Source of the DNA: Malania oleifera
Taxonomy: Eukaryota; Streptophyta; Magnoliopsida; Santalales; Ximeniaceae
Assembly: GCF_029873635.1 (NCBI RefSeq)
Contig: NC_080423.1
Coordinates: forward strand, 95,203,191 to 95,267,190
Direction of reading: 5' to 3'
DNA length: 64,000 nt
The notes beneath the pieces were generated by a model. It was not told the origin of the DNA and did not search any database. It saw only the letters and a list, made by a program, of their open reading frames with translations. Below, in pieces: positions 47,111 to 59,462 of this stretch; within the stretch, counting starts at the first letter, position 1; every line of letters begins with the position of its first letter. A program made the position numbers and the translations under genes.

Positions 47111-48688
47111 CACTACCTACTGCACTAATGCTTCCTCCTCGCGTCTTTGGGTGTCTTGTCTATCTGTATCTCCACAAGAATCAGCGCACTAAACTTGATC
47201 CATGTGCATGTCGGTGTTTGTTTTTGGGCTATGGCGTCCATCAAAAAGGGTACCGGTGCTATGATCCTACCACCCGTAGACTCTATGTGACTATGGATGT
47301 CCAATTCTTAGAGACTGATATGTTTTTTTTCCTCTTCGACACCTACTTCTAGTCTTCAGGGGGAGATACATAATGAAGAGTTGAATTGGTTCCAACATGA
47401 GGCGCCAAATGAGTTTGATTGATTGGCGCCAAATGAGGGGCCATGTGAACATGAGGGGCAGGATGGGTCGAATGATAACTTAGGCATTGTGAACTGTGAA
47501 GCTGAGATATATCCTACTGCAGAGCATGCAACACCTGAGACTGAACCTATATCCCCTCCCTCTGAAGTGCCAGCCAAATCATCTCCTGAGAATACTCCTG
47601 AGGTACGTAATGTTATTACACCCTTACATACAGATGATATAGATGCTTCTGTGGGTTATGTCTTACCTCACAGGTACAATCGTGGCAAGCCACCTAATAG
47701 ATACTCTCCAGATATTGAGGAATGAAGGTCGAGATATCCTATTGCTAACTATGTATCCACCAAGGAACTCTCTGAACCTCTTAAGAAATTTGCACAAGAA
47801 CTCTCCATATGTCAAATTCCTACTAGTGTTCATGAGGCATTGACAGATCCAAGATGGACCCAAGCTATTGAGGAAGAAATGGAGGCACTACTAAAAAAAG
47901 ATACATGGACTCTTGTTCTATTACCTAAAGGAAAACGAACTGTGGGGTGCAAATGGGTGTTCTCCATTAAACACAAAGCAGATGGATCTATTGAACGGTA
48001 CAAAGCACGACTGGTAGCGAAGGGATATACGCAGACATATGGTGTTGATTATCAGGAGACTTTCTCACCTGTAGCCAAGTTAAATACAGTCAGGGTATTA
48101 TTGTCTCTTGCTGCAAATCTTGATTGGCCTTTGCATCAATTTGATGTAAAGAATGCTTTTCTCAACGGTGATCTCCAAAAAGAGGTTTATATGGATGTTC
48201 CTCCTGGTTATACAACATCTTCAAAGAATGGAGTGGTGTGCAAATTGCAGCGAGCGTTGTACGGACTGAAACAATCACCACGAGCATGGTTTGGAAGGTT
48301 TAGCTTGGCAATGAAGAAATATGGCTTCCAACAAAGTAACTCTGACCATACTTTGTTCTTAAAGCATCAGTTAGGTAAGGTAACTGCTTTGATAGTCTAT
48401 GTAGATGACATTATTATTACAGGAGATGATGAAGATGAAATCTCTCTGCTTCAAAAGCAATTAGCAATTGAATTTGAGATGAAAATTTTGGGAGGACTCA
48501 AGTATTTCTTGGGAATTGAAGTTGTCAGGTCTAAGAAAGGCATATTTCTCTCCCAACGGAAATACATATTAGACTTGCTAACCGAAGTAGGGATGTTGGA
48601 GTGTAGGCCTGCAGACACCCCCATGGTTCAGAATTACAAGCTTGGAGAATACCCAGACCAAGTACCAACAGATAAGGGAAGATACTAA
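47111..48688 (+). pseudogene. copia integrase C-terminus and reverse transcriptase
   Basis: An eight-T run (47323-47330) has gained a base and shifts the frame. TGA at 47420-47422 and at 47723-47725 follow in the RT frame. RT runs from WTQAIEEEMEALLKKDTWTL (47852) through KWVFSIKHKADGSIERYKAR, AKLNTVRVLLSLAANL and QFDVKNAFLNGDLQKEVYMD to LIVYVDDIIITGDDE, with YVDD at 48397-48408, and on to LGGLKYFLGIEVVRS. TAA at 48686-48688 ends the RT part, where a Gln codon is usual. The RT catalytic residues are intact. Confidence 0.88.
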
Positions 48689-49358
48689 AGGTTAGTTGGT
48701 AAACTCATTTATCTCTCCCATACTCGCCCAGATATTGCCTATGCTGTAAGTGTCGTAAGTCAATTTATGCATAATCCAAGTAAGAGTCATATGGAAGCAG
48801 TAATTCGAATACTTCGATACTTGAAGTCATCCCCGGGCAAGGGACTTATGTTCTCAAAACATAATAGTCAGCCGATGGTTTATGGGTATACGGATGCGGA
48901 TTGGGCAAGTAATATCACTGATAGAAAGTCCACATCAGGATATTTTACATTTGTTGGAGGAAATCTTGTAACCTGGAGAAGCAAGAAACAAAAAGGGGTA
49001 GCCTTGTCAAGTGCTGAAGCCGAGTTTAGGGGAATGGCTAAAGGTCTTTGTGAACTCCTTTGGCTAAGAAAGCTACTCAATGAAATTGGGTTTTGCACCC
49101 ACTTCCGAGATGGATCTCTTGTGTGACAATAAATCTGCAATTGCCATTTCTCACAATCCTATTCAACATGATCGTACTAAACATGTAGAGGTAGATCGAC
49201 ACTTCATCAAAGAGAATCTTGAAGCAAAAACAATTAGGTTTTCGTTTGTGAAATCCGAAGATCAATTGGCAGACATCCTTACAAAAGCTGTATCTAGCAA
49301 GGACTTTTACAGCTCACTTGACAAGTTGGGTATGCGAGACCTCTATGCATCAACTTGA
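48689..49358 (+). pseudogene. copia RNase H
   Basis: After the stop at 48686 the same frame continues with RLVGKLIYLSHTRPDIAYAV, then GYTDADWASNITDRKSTSGY (about 48880), KGVALSSAEAEFRGMAKGLC (about 49000) and, after a frameshift near 49092 (a TTTT run), LLCDNKSAIAISHNPIQHDR and TKHVEVDRHF. The frame ends at TGA after GMRDLYAST (49356-49358), just before the purine tract. Confidence 0.86.
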
Positions 49359-49365
49359 GGGGGAG

Positions 49366-49574
49366 TGTTGGTGTGAACTATCATTATAAACAACCAAGAG
49401 AGATTTGAGGCATTTGAAATTTGTAACATCCCATAAATCAATGGTAGTTAGCTTGAGTCTAGGAGATGAAAATTTGTATAGCAAAGTTTAGTTTTTTTGT
49501 ATATAAGAAAGGACAGATGGCTAAAAAAAAAAAAAAGGATGAAGAGGTTGAATACAAAAGACAGATTTTGTACA
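49366..49574 (+). repeat. 3' LTR of the copia element
   Basis: 209 bp matching 44710-44920, ending TTTTGTACA. Confidence 0.92.
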
Positions 49575-51179
49575 ATCCGAATCCAATATAAATTCAAATT
49601 TGAGACCTCCTCAAAAATAAGATTATTTTCACTAACATTTTTAACTTTTGAAAATGGAGATTAAAAGCTTTATGATTGATCAAAAGCTTGTCTACACTCA
49701 TCCATGAAAGTTCAGCATGTCTTCAGGAATTTGAAGAGGATTTCATTCACTTCTCTAATCTATAAGTCTTCATTCCTTACGCTATGTTTGTAGACAAGAA
49801 TTAAATGAAAAGGAATGTAATCAAATTCTTATGTTTAATTCGAGATATTAATGGTGAAACAATTACAATAATTGCAATATTAATAATATTTATTATTAAA
49901 AATAATAATAATAAAAATAATAACAACATTAATAAAAAATCAAAATAATGATAATTATTTTAAATATAATAAGTATTACAAAAATAAAAAAAAATAATAC
50001 TATCTAATAATAATTACAAGCACAATAATATCAATCATCCTAAAATAATAATAATAATAATTATTTTAAGGATAAAAATTATTATAAATAAAATAAAAAG
50101 ATTTAATAAAAATAAAAATAAAAATAATTACTATTATAAAAATAATAAATAATAATCAAACAAGAATGACAGGAATAATAATAATATTAATTATTATAAT
50201 AATAAAAATAATAATTTCAATAGTAACAATATTTATTACTAGAAAATAATAATAAAAAGGAAAAAACAATAATAATTATTTTAAGGATACTAAATAATAT
50301 AAAATAATTAAAAAAATAATAACTAACAATAATTACAATAAGGCCAAAAATAATAGTCATTATTATTTTAAGGATAATAATTATTACAAAACAATAAAAA
50401 TAATAATAACACTAATAATTTTAATAAAATAAAAAAAATTTACAAATTTTAATGATTATGTATACTTATTAATAAAAATAGTCCAAAATAATTATATTTG
50501 CTTATTTGCATATAATAGGTGCTTCCTTTGAAAATTGGAGTTCACATTTGCTTAAGTATTAAAGAGAAATATAATAAACATGTGTTCTTTTCTTAAAAAT
50601 AATTGAACTTATATTTCTTAAAATATTAATAAAAAAGACAATAAATGTATTTTTATATTTTATTGAAAGGCACCTTTTTATAACTCCCTAATTAATTGAG
50701 CGAGTTTGAGTTTATGTTTACCCACATTCGTGTATGAATGGATCAATCTGAACTCAATCTATTTAAGTTTCCCATATTAACCAGGCAAAGCCAATCCCTC
50801 ACTTGATTTAGTCATCATGTTTGGGTTTGTCTAAACAATAAAGAGGCTTGCATGTTGCGGAAACCTTTAGGTTCTATATGGAATTTGGAAAACAATTGGG
50901 AATGAAAGGAAAATTTAAATGAATTCACCTTTTTATGTTTGGTCATTAAGGAAAGCAAGAAAAAAGTTTTAAAAAATATCAAATTAATAAATAAAAAATT
51001 AATTTTATACATCATTAACATTGACTTTTTCTTAAAATTTAATTATATTAGAATAAAATTTTATTTTTAATAGTATTTGAAATAAATATATGATGATGCC
51101 CATTTTGCCGGAACAATTTTCCACTAAGGAGCTTGAAGGGGGTCGAAACTCCAAATTGCCCTTTGGTCTTTCTTTTTTG
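49575..51179. other. AT-rich low-complexity DNA, no gene seen
   Basis: About 49860-50430 is an AAT/ATA trinucleotide-rich tract with imperfect repeats. The first 35 bases (ATCCGAATCC...TTTGAGACC) are inverted relative to 44645-44680, left of the copia element. Confidence 0.6.
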
Positions 51180-51189
51180 ACATTTTATC

Positions 51190-51665
51190 AAATTTGATTG
51201 CGCTAGGTGATCTGCAACGGTCTGAAATGATAAGATGTCTGATAGTGATTTTGACATCAGACACACAAGTTGAGACAAAATACTATTATTCCAGACTTTT
51301 TATTATTATTATTATTGATTTCTTGCCAAATCTAGCTGCATCGGGTGATTCGGAACAATCCAAAAAGGTAAGGTGGGATTTGATAATGATTTTGATTTTG
51401 TGCATGCAAATTGAAGCAAAATTTCTATCTTTTTCAGACCTTTTGCCCTCTTTTTACCAATTTTAATTGCACACAATGGTTCAAGGTAGATCCAAATTGT
51501 AAGAAAAAGGTCTAATAATGATTTTGACTTTAGACACGAATGTCGAGGCAATACCCTTGTCATTCCAAACTTTTTTGCTCTTTTTTGATCGATTCTGATC
51601 ATACCAGATGATACGAAATAGTCCAATATGATAAAAAGAGGTTTGACAATGATTTTGACCTCGTC
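51190..51665. repeat. Degenerate ~135-bp tandem repeat, about four copies
   Basis: Each unit has a run like GGTGATxxGxAACxxTCC, then GATAATGATTTTGACTTT, then GACACxxAxxTxGAGxCAA, a TCCAGACTTTTT-type block and ACCAATTxTGATTGCA. Unit starts are near 51193, 51333, 51463 and 51593. Flanking blocks with GGCCCAATTTT are also repeated (51690-51765, 53857-53890). Tandem repeats in non-coding parts are common in large gypsy elements, but the parent element is not identified. Confidence 0.65.
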
Positions 51666-51784
51666 CCCTAGCCCAATGTTCATTTTTTAAAAGGGTTAGG
51701 ACCCAATTTTAAAACCTAGGCCCAATTTTTTTTTTAAAGGGCCAAGGCCCAATTTTTCGTTTTTAAAACAAACGAGACGTAGGG

Positions 51785-53851
51785 TGTAACAACCTACCTA
51801 TTTTACCATAATTTATTTTATTTAAATAATAATCCTGATAAAACATAATCAACCTGTGCCCCTGGGTACCAGAGATATACCTGAAATACAACAATAATAC
51901 CTAAGCAGCGGGAAACGTAAAATCACATACATATCAAATCATCCATCCAACACAATACTAGAGTTTTACTATAACTGTCATATACATACACACATCCCAA
52001 AATATCCAAAAAGTGCCCTAGGGTCACCACCCGAAAATCCGCCAGACCCTAGCAAAATGACTTATCCTTCAAACAGGGTAGAACAATTGAACTCTAACGC
52101 TACAGAGCTCTATTCGGTTTTCTATCTAGGGCTCCTAAAATGTTTATATAGCTGAGGTGAGACACCTTTCAATAAGGGAAATAAACTGATATTAGTGTGT
52201 GGCAACATAAGTATTTTCGTGTTATACAGTACATAAATCATATTTGATAAAACTATCTGTATTATATCTTGGAAAACATGATTTATCATAACATGGTGTA
52301 ACATACTGAATTTTTATACAAAAAAATCATCTCATATACAGTACATGAAATAACACCTTGGATGGATAGCTCGCTGATGTCATTTCTTACCCCCACATGA
52401 TTAGGTTATGAGGCCTGAAGGTAGGACCTAGCAATGGCTGGCCGACCACGCTAGATCAACATAAGTCTGAAAGTACGATGGGTCTGCCTCTCCTGGTCCG
52501 GACACCAGAGGGACACCTGCACTACCATAAAACTACATCGACTGCCAATCTCTCATTGCCCCTTACGTCAAGTGGTAACACTAACACATACAAGGTAGTG
52601 ATCATATAGCTACGTTATCGTGTTTCGTGAAAGCCTAAACCAAGTCATCTGGGTTCTGATAACATATAGTATATTTCCAAATAATGATACATGTCTATTT
52701 CATAATAATATCCGTTATATTAATATTTTCATAAAACTTTGCATAACATATCATATAAAATTTACAGCCCTTACGCCAGCATTTTGTATCTTATAAATCA
52801 CGACCCTTGACCCTTACACCAGTATATCATATAAAACCTCGGCCCTTATGCCGACATATCATAACATACTAAATCATGAAATCTCTATACTGTTATAGAG
52901 TTTTTCCTGAAAATTGGTAATACATGAATATACTAGGAAAACATAATATTTCATCATCATAATTTCCATGGTCAATGTTACTCATGCCACACAAAAGGGA
53001 TAATATTTAGAACATAAAATCTGTTCTAAAATCATATTTTTGATATTATACATAAAATCATATTTCTGACTAACAACATTATTTCTAACATAATTCTACA
53101 ATATACATATTTACCTGAAATTAAATGTTGTAAAATAATAAATATATTTTCATAATAAAGTTGACTTAGTTTATCCCCTTACCTGACTTGTGAAAAAGCC
53201 TACAAATTACTCAAAAATCACATCCGTGTGGTCCCCAACTCAACACCCTAAAATTGATATTTTCCCAACAAAACTTCAGTATTGCCTTACTTAAGATTTT
53301 CTTCTCAGTCTAGAAATACCAAAAACCTAATAAAATTGAAATTAACTAACTTACCCAAATTTTGGGATGGTTCCCAAGTTAGCCTGACCCACAAATCACT
53401 CCAGCAGATGTGAAGAGAATCTTCCCAAGAGTGACGTGGCAGCTTTGGATCATCGAACCGGAGAAGAACCAGCCCAAAATCCTAGAGAGAAGGGGTAGAG
53501 GATGAAGTAGAGAGAGAAAAGAGGAGTTGCATGCGAAATTTCTTGTTGAAATTCGAATTTGAGCCATTTATACAACTGGCTTCGTCGATGAGACACGTCA
53601 TTTCATCGACGAGGCCAAGAAGGGAGTTCGTCAACGAACTCATAACTTTTATCGACGAATTTCAGACCCTGAAATTACCCCTCTCGGTAATTTCTCGTCG
53701 ACGAGACACGTGTCCCTGTCGACGATCCCAATAAGCAGTTTCGTCGACGAACTCTTTACTTTCGTCGACGAGATCCTACTGTGACCCCCTTTAAAATTTT
53801 CTTTTCTCCCTCTTTTATTATTTAAATACTATAATTTTTCGGGTTTCTACA
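51785..53851 (-). mobile_element. Solo Ty3-gypsy LTR with 5-bp TSD (TAGGG)
   Basis: On the + strand it starts TGTAACAACCTACC (51785) and ends TTCGGGTTTCTACA (53851), with TAGGG at 51780-51784 and 53852-53856. Read on the minus strand it begins TGTAGAAACCCGAAAAATTA. It has GCAGCGGGAAA (about 51905), GAGGTGAGACACCTTTCAAT (about 52153) and a palindrome array at 53580-53770 with a perfect TTCGTCGACGAA at 53740-53751. A minus-strand TATA-like TATAAATGG lies at about 53563-53571. 2.07 kb, no coding part. Confidence 0.9.
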
Positions 53852-53856
53852 TAGGG

Positions 53857-55880
53857 CCTAATTTTCAAACCCTCACACCCAGGCACAATTTTTTTTAAAA
53901 ACCCAAACAGAACCCACTTTTAGAAAAAAATAAATAAATAAAATAAGTTCAGGGTCTAAATAAAAAAATAAAAATAAAACTCAAACAATCCATATCTAAA
54001 TATATAGCTTTAAGAGTTGGATATGATGTTTAGGGTTCTTAGAAGAGCCTCAATATTCAAAATTCAAAGCATGATGCAAATGAGTTCTTTTTTTATCTTT
54101 CCATAGGTATAGAGCTTAGCTCCTCTAAGTATGTGATGATTATGCAAGGATGAAAGTGTGATATTTCTATTTAAGTTTTCACTCATCCTTTCAAAAACTT
54201 TTTAACATTTTTATTATCCTAATCATCTTTGTACAAAGTTTTATTTTGGGAAAAATCTACCAAAATTTCGGCAGCATTCCGTCTGTAAATTGGACATTTT
54301 CTCATAAAACTTGTACCTGATAATGGGTTGTTTTCAATAGATAAATCATATAAAACAAGCAATAACCTAATATCTACAACTAGCATGCAAATTATATCAC
54401 TACATCCACCATGCAAGAGGCTTTCAATATAAGCATACTTTCCAGTAGTTCAATCAACAACTCATAAAGAAATGAACTATCCAATAGATGATATGAATAA
54501 TAACTAACAATGGATAGTTATGAGATTAGTGCAGAGTTGTTCTCACAAGGGCATACATACATATAATCATAAATAAAAATTAAGAGCATTTTAATGAATA
54601 TAGATATGAAAGATGAATGCTCCCCCTCAATTATGCACTCGACTCATTTAATGTCTTTTTCTTATTTTTCAAATCATTTAGCCAAAAGATCTAAATTTTT
54701 AATTATATATGGTTGGCTTTGAGTTCTTAGGCTTAACGGACCAAAAAGTCACAATGAATATTTCTTTGAGAGTTCTAAGCCTATATTTGCCTCTTTTCTT
54801 ATGATTTACAATACGTGAGAGGCCTAAGTTCAAATGGCTTTTCTTTCTTATCGTTCATGTATAGGTTTCTCAGTTATTGCATTTTCATATATGTTGAAAC
54901 TAATAGCAATTATATTAGCCATTTAACTTAATTCACAAAGCTGAAACTCTAAAGGATTTGATTTAATGTTTAAGAGCTTATGAAAGAAATTTTGGATTAA
55001 TACTCTTGAAAAATTAAAATTTATGTTATGTTCAAAGAGTATTCATTATGAATGGACATGAATTAAGATATTTGCATGGAAGAGGATATGTCCAAACAAT
55101 TTAGATAAAGAGCAACTAGAAAAGTATGAATTTTGGAACACAGCTCTTTGGTAATTGGAAAGTATCCTTTAGGTATGATCATATAGAGGAGCAAGGATAC
55201 GAACCAATGAGAGGATGGATCTTTACATAATGTGATCGTGGTATGGTAAAGATTTCCTGTGGAGGATATGGTGAACCACAATTAGAAGATTTTTATCTTT
55301 TTAAGCACAATAGGGAATATTTTGATTAATCAGTGAAACTAGAATCCCTTAGTGGTTGCCTCTAATTTTGATTATGGAAGGATGTCTTTAAGTAAGCACT
55401 AGTTAGAATAGGGACTAATGATCATCAGTTCTTAAGCCTAGAGTGATGACTAAACTAAGGTTAAGGCTTTTATATTCAAAAAATGAGTTTAGTTTTAATT
55501 GATATATATATCAAGATGGATTCCCTAAAACTTAAATATGTGCAATGGACAAGATATGCTTAACTTAAAATTTGTATATTCAAATATGAATTAAGCATTG
55601 AGAATAATATGCCAGACACAGTTGTCTTGTTCATTTGGAAGTGGATTTTATTTGAGTATGCTATAGCCGATGTTTTCATACTTTATGCAATTATTGTGAT
55701 ATAAATGAATTAAGCTCAAATTGGATCTCTTGCTTGAATTTGCATATTTGCTTGAATTTCCATTGATCTTAGTATTCAATATAGTGTATAGTGAATACAT
55801 CAACTAAGAGTTTACATTTTAAGCACCAACCAATTCCCAAACCAACAGCCATCACCACCCCCTATAGCTAATCCTATGCA
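53857..55880. other. AT-rich DNA, possibly the 3' part of the inverted copia element
   Basis: No recognisable domain. On the minus strand, near 54620-54650, ATAATTGAGGGGGAGCATTC resembles the purine tract that ends pol in SIRE-type copia elements. ORFs such as 55281-55063 (minus) are not recognised. Confidence 0.35.
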
Positions 55881-57210
55881 CTAAGGAAAAATTTGATAAT
55901 TATGTAAATTTCAATGTGAATATGATTTTCCTTTGGTCCTAAAGGGTTTACTTTCATGACAACCCACTTCATTTCTTTATCTATGCCTTTGACACCTCTA
56001 GATGTGTAGTTATATTGTTTGTGCCCTTTTCTTTCATCAGATAAGCACGTTTTGTATATATGTGAAGGGTTATGCTTATTTCTTCTGTCATTACTTTTTT
56101 TTTTTGGATTACGCACCGGGTATCCACGCGTCCGTTTTACGGTCCACGTGACTAATTCTGTGCCCCTTGAAGTTGACCCCACAACTTCAAAGGGAGGGTA
56201 AATTCAGGAGTCCAGGGGCGGAAACGAGTCCAAGAGGGTTTGAACACCTGACCTCGTGAAAGGCACTCCTGCAACCCGCTTTACCACCTGAACCACACCC
56301 TGGGGGTTTCTTCTATCATTACTTGATAAGGCATAAGGATGCTTATGGGATTTGAAGGATGAACCATTTTTGAAAATGTTTTTCTTTCTAACTCTTAAAC
56401 GTTTATTTGAACTATACTTCCCATCTTTGGATTTGAAAATCATTCCATAATTATCTTCAATCTTTCTTTCTAAGCATATGATTTTCAAAATTATTCTCAC
56501 CTTTTTCTTCTCTAGAGTGACATGAAATTCTTTTAATTCATTTAAATGCTTTGCCGCTATTTCATTTTCATTTTTCAAAAATGTTTTTTTCTTTGATATC
56601 TCAACTAGAATCCTATGCATTTTAATTAAATGAAGACTTTTTCAGTTTTCCACATGAAGGCGTCTCATCAAATGATTCATCAAAAGATTTATCAAATTGA
56701 ATAACACATGAATCATTGCATGCAACATTTCCAGTATCATCACAAGATTCAACAAATGATTCAACACATGATACAATACAACATTCAACACAAGAATCAT
56801 CAGTATAGATGGAGTTAGAATCATATACCTCCTCCTAATCATATGGAGTTACAGTACTTGGAGTAGTTGACTCCTCTTTACTTTTTCCATATATCCTGTC
56901 CAACTCTTTCCAAATTTCTTTTGTACTATGACATGTCATAACTTCATAAACAATGTTAGAATCTAAAGCATAGAACAAAGTATTCATGGCATCCAAATTT
57001 ATTTGCAATAAATACATGTCATCATCATTCAACTCACTTTCTAATTTGGGAACTTCAACAAAATCAATGCTTTTCATAGGTACAACGTTTCCCTGAGCAA
57101 TAACTTTCCAAAATCTCTAATTTAAAGCTTTTATAAAGACAGTCATTCTAAGTTTCCAATACGAGCCATCATGATCTTTTACTAAATGATGTTTAAGTCT
57201 AAGTTATGAG
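55881..57210 (-). pseudogene. Gag remnant of a SIRE-type copia element
   Basis: Just inside the primer site, the minus strand reads DGSYWKLRMTVFIKALN, then ORF 57077-56835: MKSIDFVEVPKLESELNDDD and VMTCHSTKEIWKELDRIYGK, the UBN2-type gag core. Further on, ILVEISKKKTFLKNENEIAA and LKEFHVTLEKKKVRII fit the coiled-coil-rich part of SIRE gag. The region is split by stops and by a SINE at 56097-56306. Only degraded sequence follows toward 55880, and no RT is found. Confidence 0.65.
56097..56306 (-). mobile_element. tRNA-derived SINE with 18-bp TSDs
   Basis: On the minus strand it starts CCCCCAGGGTGTGGTTCAGG. The A box TGGTTCAGGTGG (56295-56284) matches TRGYNNANNNGG exactly. The B box GTTCAAACC (56245-56237) matches GWTCRANNC exactly, 38 bp downstream. 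The unit is about 210 bp and ends in an A-rich tail (the T run on the + strand at 56097-56105). It is flanked by TTTCTTCTGTCATTACTT (56079-56096) and TTTCTTCTATCATTACTT (56307-56324), 17 of 18 matching. This is a classical pol III SINE insertion by target-primed reverse transcription. The family is not named. Confidence 0.88.
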
Positions 57211-57222
57211 GCTCTGATACCA
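57211..57222 (-). other. Primer binding site of the inverted copia element
   Basis: The minus strand reads TGGTATCAGAGC, two bases inside the LTR edge at 57225. It is an exact match to the usual tRNA-Met type site. Confidence 0.8.
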
Positions 57223-57224
57223 AA

Positions 57225-59428
57225 TGTTAGCTTAGATGCAACCCCAAAAGGGGGGGGGGGTGAATTGGGTATTTAAAAAAAAATTCCCTAGGTCAATCGG
57301 TTTAACAGCAGTATTACTCAACTTAGGGTTAGTCTATGTGATCAATAAATAAGCATACACGTGCAATAAAAGTAAAGTGCGGAAAAGTAAATAATACACG
57401 TAATATGTTATTAAGGTTCGGCCAAATTGCCTATATCCCCGCCTTGGCTACACCAGCATAAGGATTCCACTACGGCTCACTTAAACAGGTGGAGCAGCAC
57501 CTAATACAACACGCCTTACTAAGGTGGCACACCTAACTTTCCTAACCAGGTCTAAGCCAATTCGGGACTATTCCATAGGGCTAGTCTCCCTCTTCAAGCC
57601 TGCGCCTGGAATACAATCAATGGTATAAAAATTTTGTACACGAAAATGCACTTCTTCACAAGTAAATATGTAAACCAGTATAGCTCAAGCAATAATGCAA
57701 GCACTTATGATATGTAAATATGCTCAGTGCTCTCATGTGTGCTAAACACTCAAATAAGTATAGAATATCAGTCTAGATCTAGAATGTATATCAAAGTAAG
57801 ATTTGAAACACAGTATGTGAATATCATAAAATCATATCAAGGTTTCAAATATGTTAGTTAATTGATTCAAACAAACTCAACAAGATATTCTCAATGTACT
57901 AAGCATAAGGTGTCATGCCCCGAACCCGGAAATGGGACCCGAGGGTGAAAATATAATCTAACCTGTCCCTATATCATACAAATCATCACAGATATAGTAC
58001 AAAGGATGAGGGTCCGACCCCTTGGGGTTCCCAGGCACCCTAAACACATCCAATCATAATCATATACGCAGTGGAAAAAGTCATTCTATATCAACATATG
58101 CAGTACCATACCAGAGTCTATACAAGAGCAGAACATGGTTCTAACAAAACGTACAAACTGGGTGCCCAAATACAACTCAAAATGGCAACCCAACAAAACT
58201 ATAGTCCCAACACTTACCCAAGCGCTAACACAGTACACTAGCCACTACACTCCCTACACCAGGACGCTAGTTCCGGTTACCCGAAGGATCTGTAAAAATG
58301 TACTTACAGTAGGGGTGAGACACCTCTTAGTAAGGAAGAACATAGGTTATATCGGTGTATGGCATTTGAGTGTTATTATGATACAACATACACACAGTTA
58401 AATGCATTCTAATACTAATTTATACAGTGCATACACGCACACATACGGCAGCCATTTATACGCAGCCCCATCATAATACATACACATGATCAGTAATCCT
58501 CAGTGTCGTCACACTCTTTGGCCCGAAGCCGGCCCGTGACATATGGCATTGGCCCGTAGCCAACCCGCGAACACGGCGCCACCGGCACATGGCTAGTCCC
58601 TGACTCCTATGGCATCGTACCGGCGCTAAACTGGTGGATCCACACCCTTCGGCCTGATCTGCCGGAATAGGCTCATGCCCTTGGATATAGAGCCGGACAC
58701 TCTTGCCTACATGGCAGGCGATAACACGCCCTCGGATATAGAGCCAGACACTCTTAGTACCTGGAACAATTTCGGAACCGTGTTCCTACTAGCATTTCAA
58801 CATATCACACACACATGCATGCTCATATAACCAAACAAACCACACTCATTGGGTAATCTAAATCATGGTTTTCCAAAAAAATACAGTTTAAACAAAGTCA
58901 AGGCACGACCATCCCAATATCACAGTATAAATCACACATATACTCGGTTTTCAACAAAACCTAGGATTCAGCCCGTCGCCCCCTTTGTCCTAAAACTGTA
59001 ATAATGAAAAACTCATAGTTTTCCCTGTTAGATCCCCCCAAATGAGTAGCCAAAACACACACAAGACCGTGGACCACAGTTCCACCGAGTCCGATTTCAA
59101 AAATAACCAATATAAACATAGTTCCCCTTACCTTAACCCCGTAAGCAAATCCCGAACTCCAAGGTCCCTAAACAGCGAACCGAGTTCCAAAACCTACAAA
59201 TCACAGTACAGAATATGTTCACAAGACAGTTACCTACAAATCTACCGGATCAGAATTGAAAACCGAGCCTTACCTCGATATTATGCTGAAACCCAAAAAT
59301 CTCCGAAACGAGATTCCGATCCGTAGAAGTTGCAAAGAATCCTTCCATGATCCTCGTGGTAGCTTTCGTTTTCCGATTCCGTCAACGATCGGCGAAGAAT
59401 TCTAAAGAGAAGGAGTAGGGAGAGGTTT

Positions 59429-59462
<34 letters not shown>

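Larger units (their letters stand above)
44710..49574 (+). mobile_element. Ty1-copia retrotransposon, complete order but inactive
   Basis: It has two short LTRs (44710-44920 and 49366-49574), a primer site at 44921, a purine tract before the 3' LTR (TTGAGGGGGAG, 49355-49365) and gag, protease, integrase, RT and RNase H in order. The frame is broken by stops at 45638, 45704, 47420, 47723 and 48686 and by frameshifts near 46650, 47323-47330 and 49092. The five flanking bases differ (TCTTA left, ATCCG right), so no TSD is seen. It lies about 1 kb downstream of SCR on the same strand. Confidence 0.93.
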
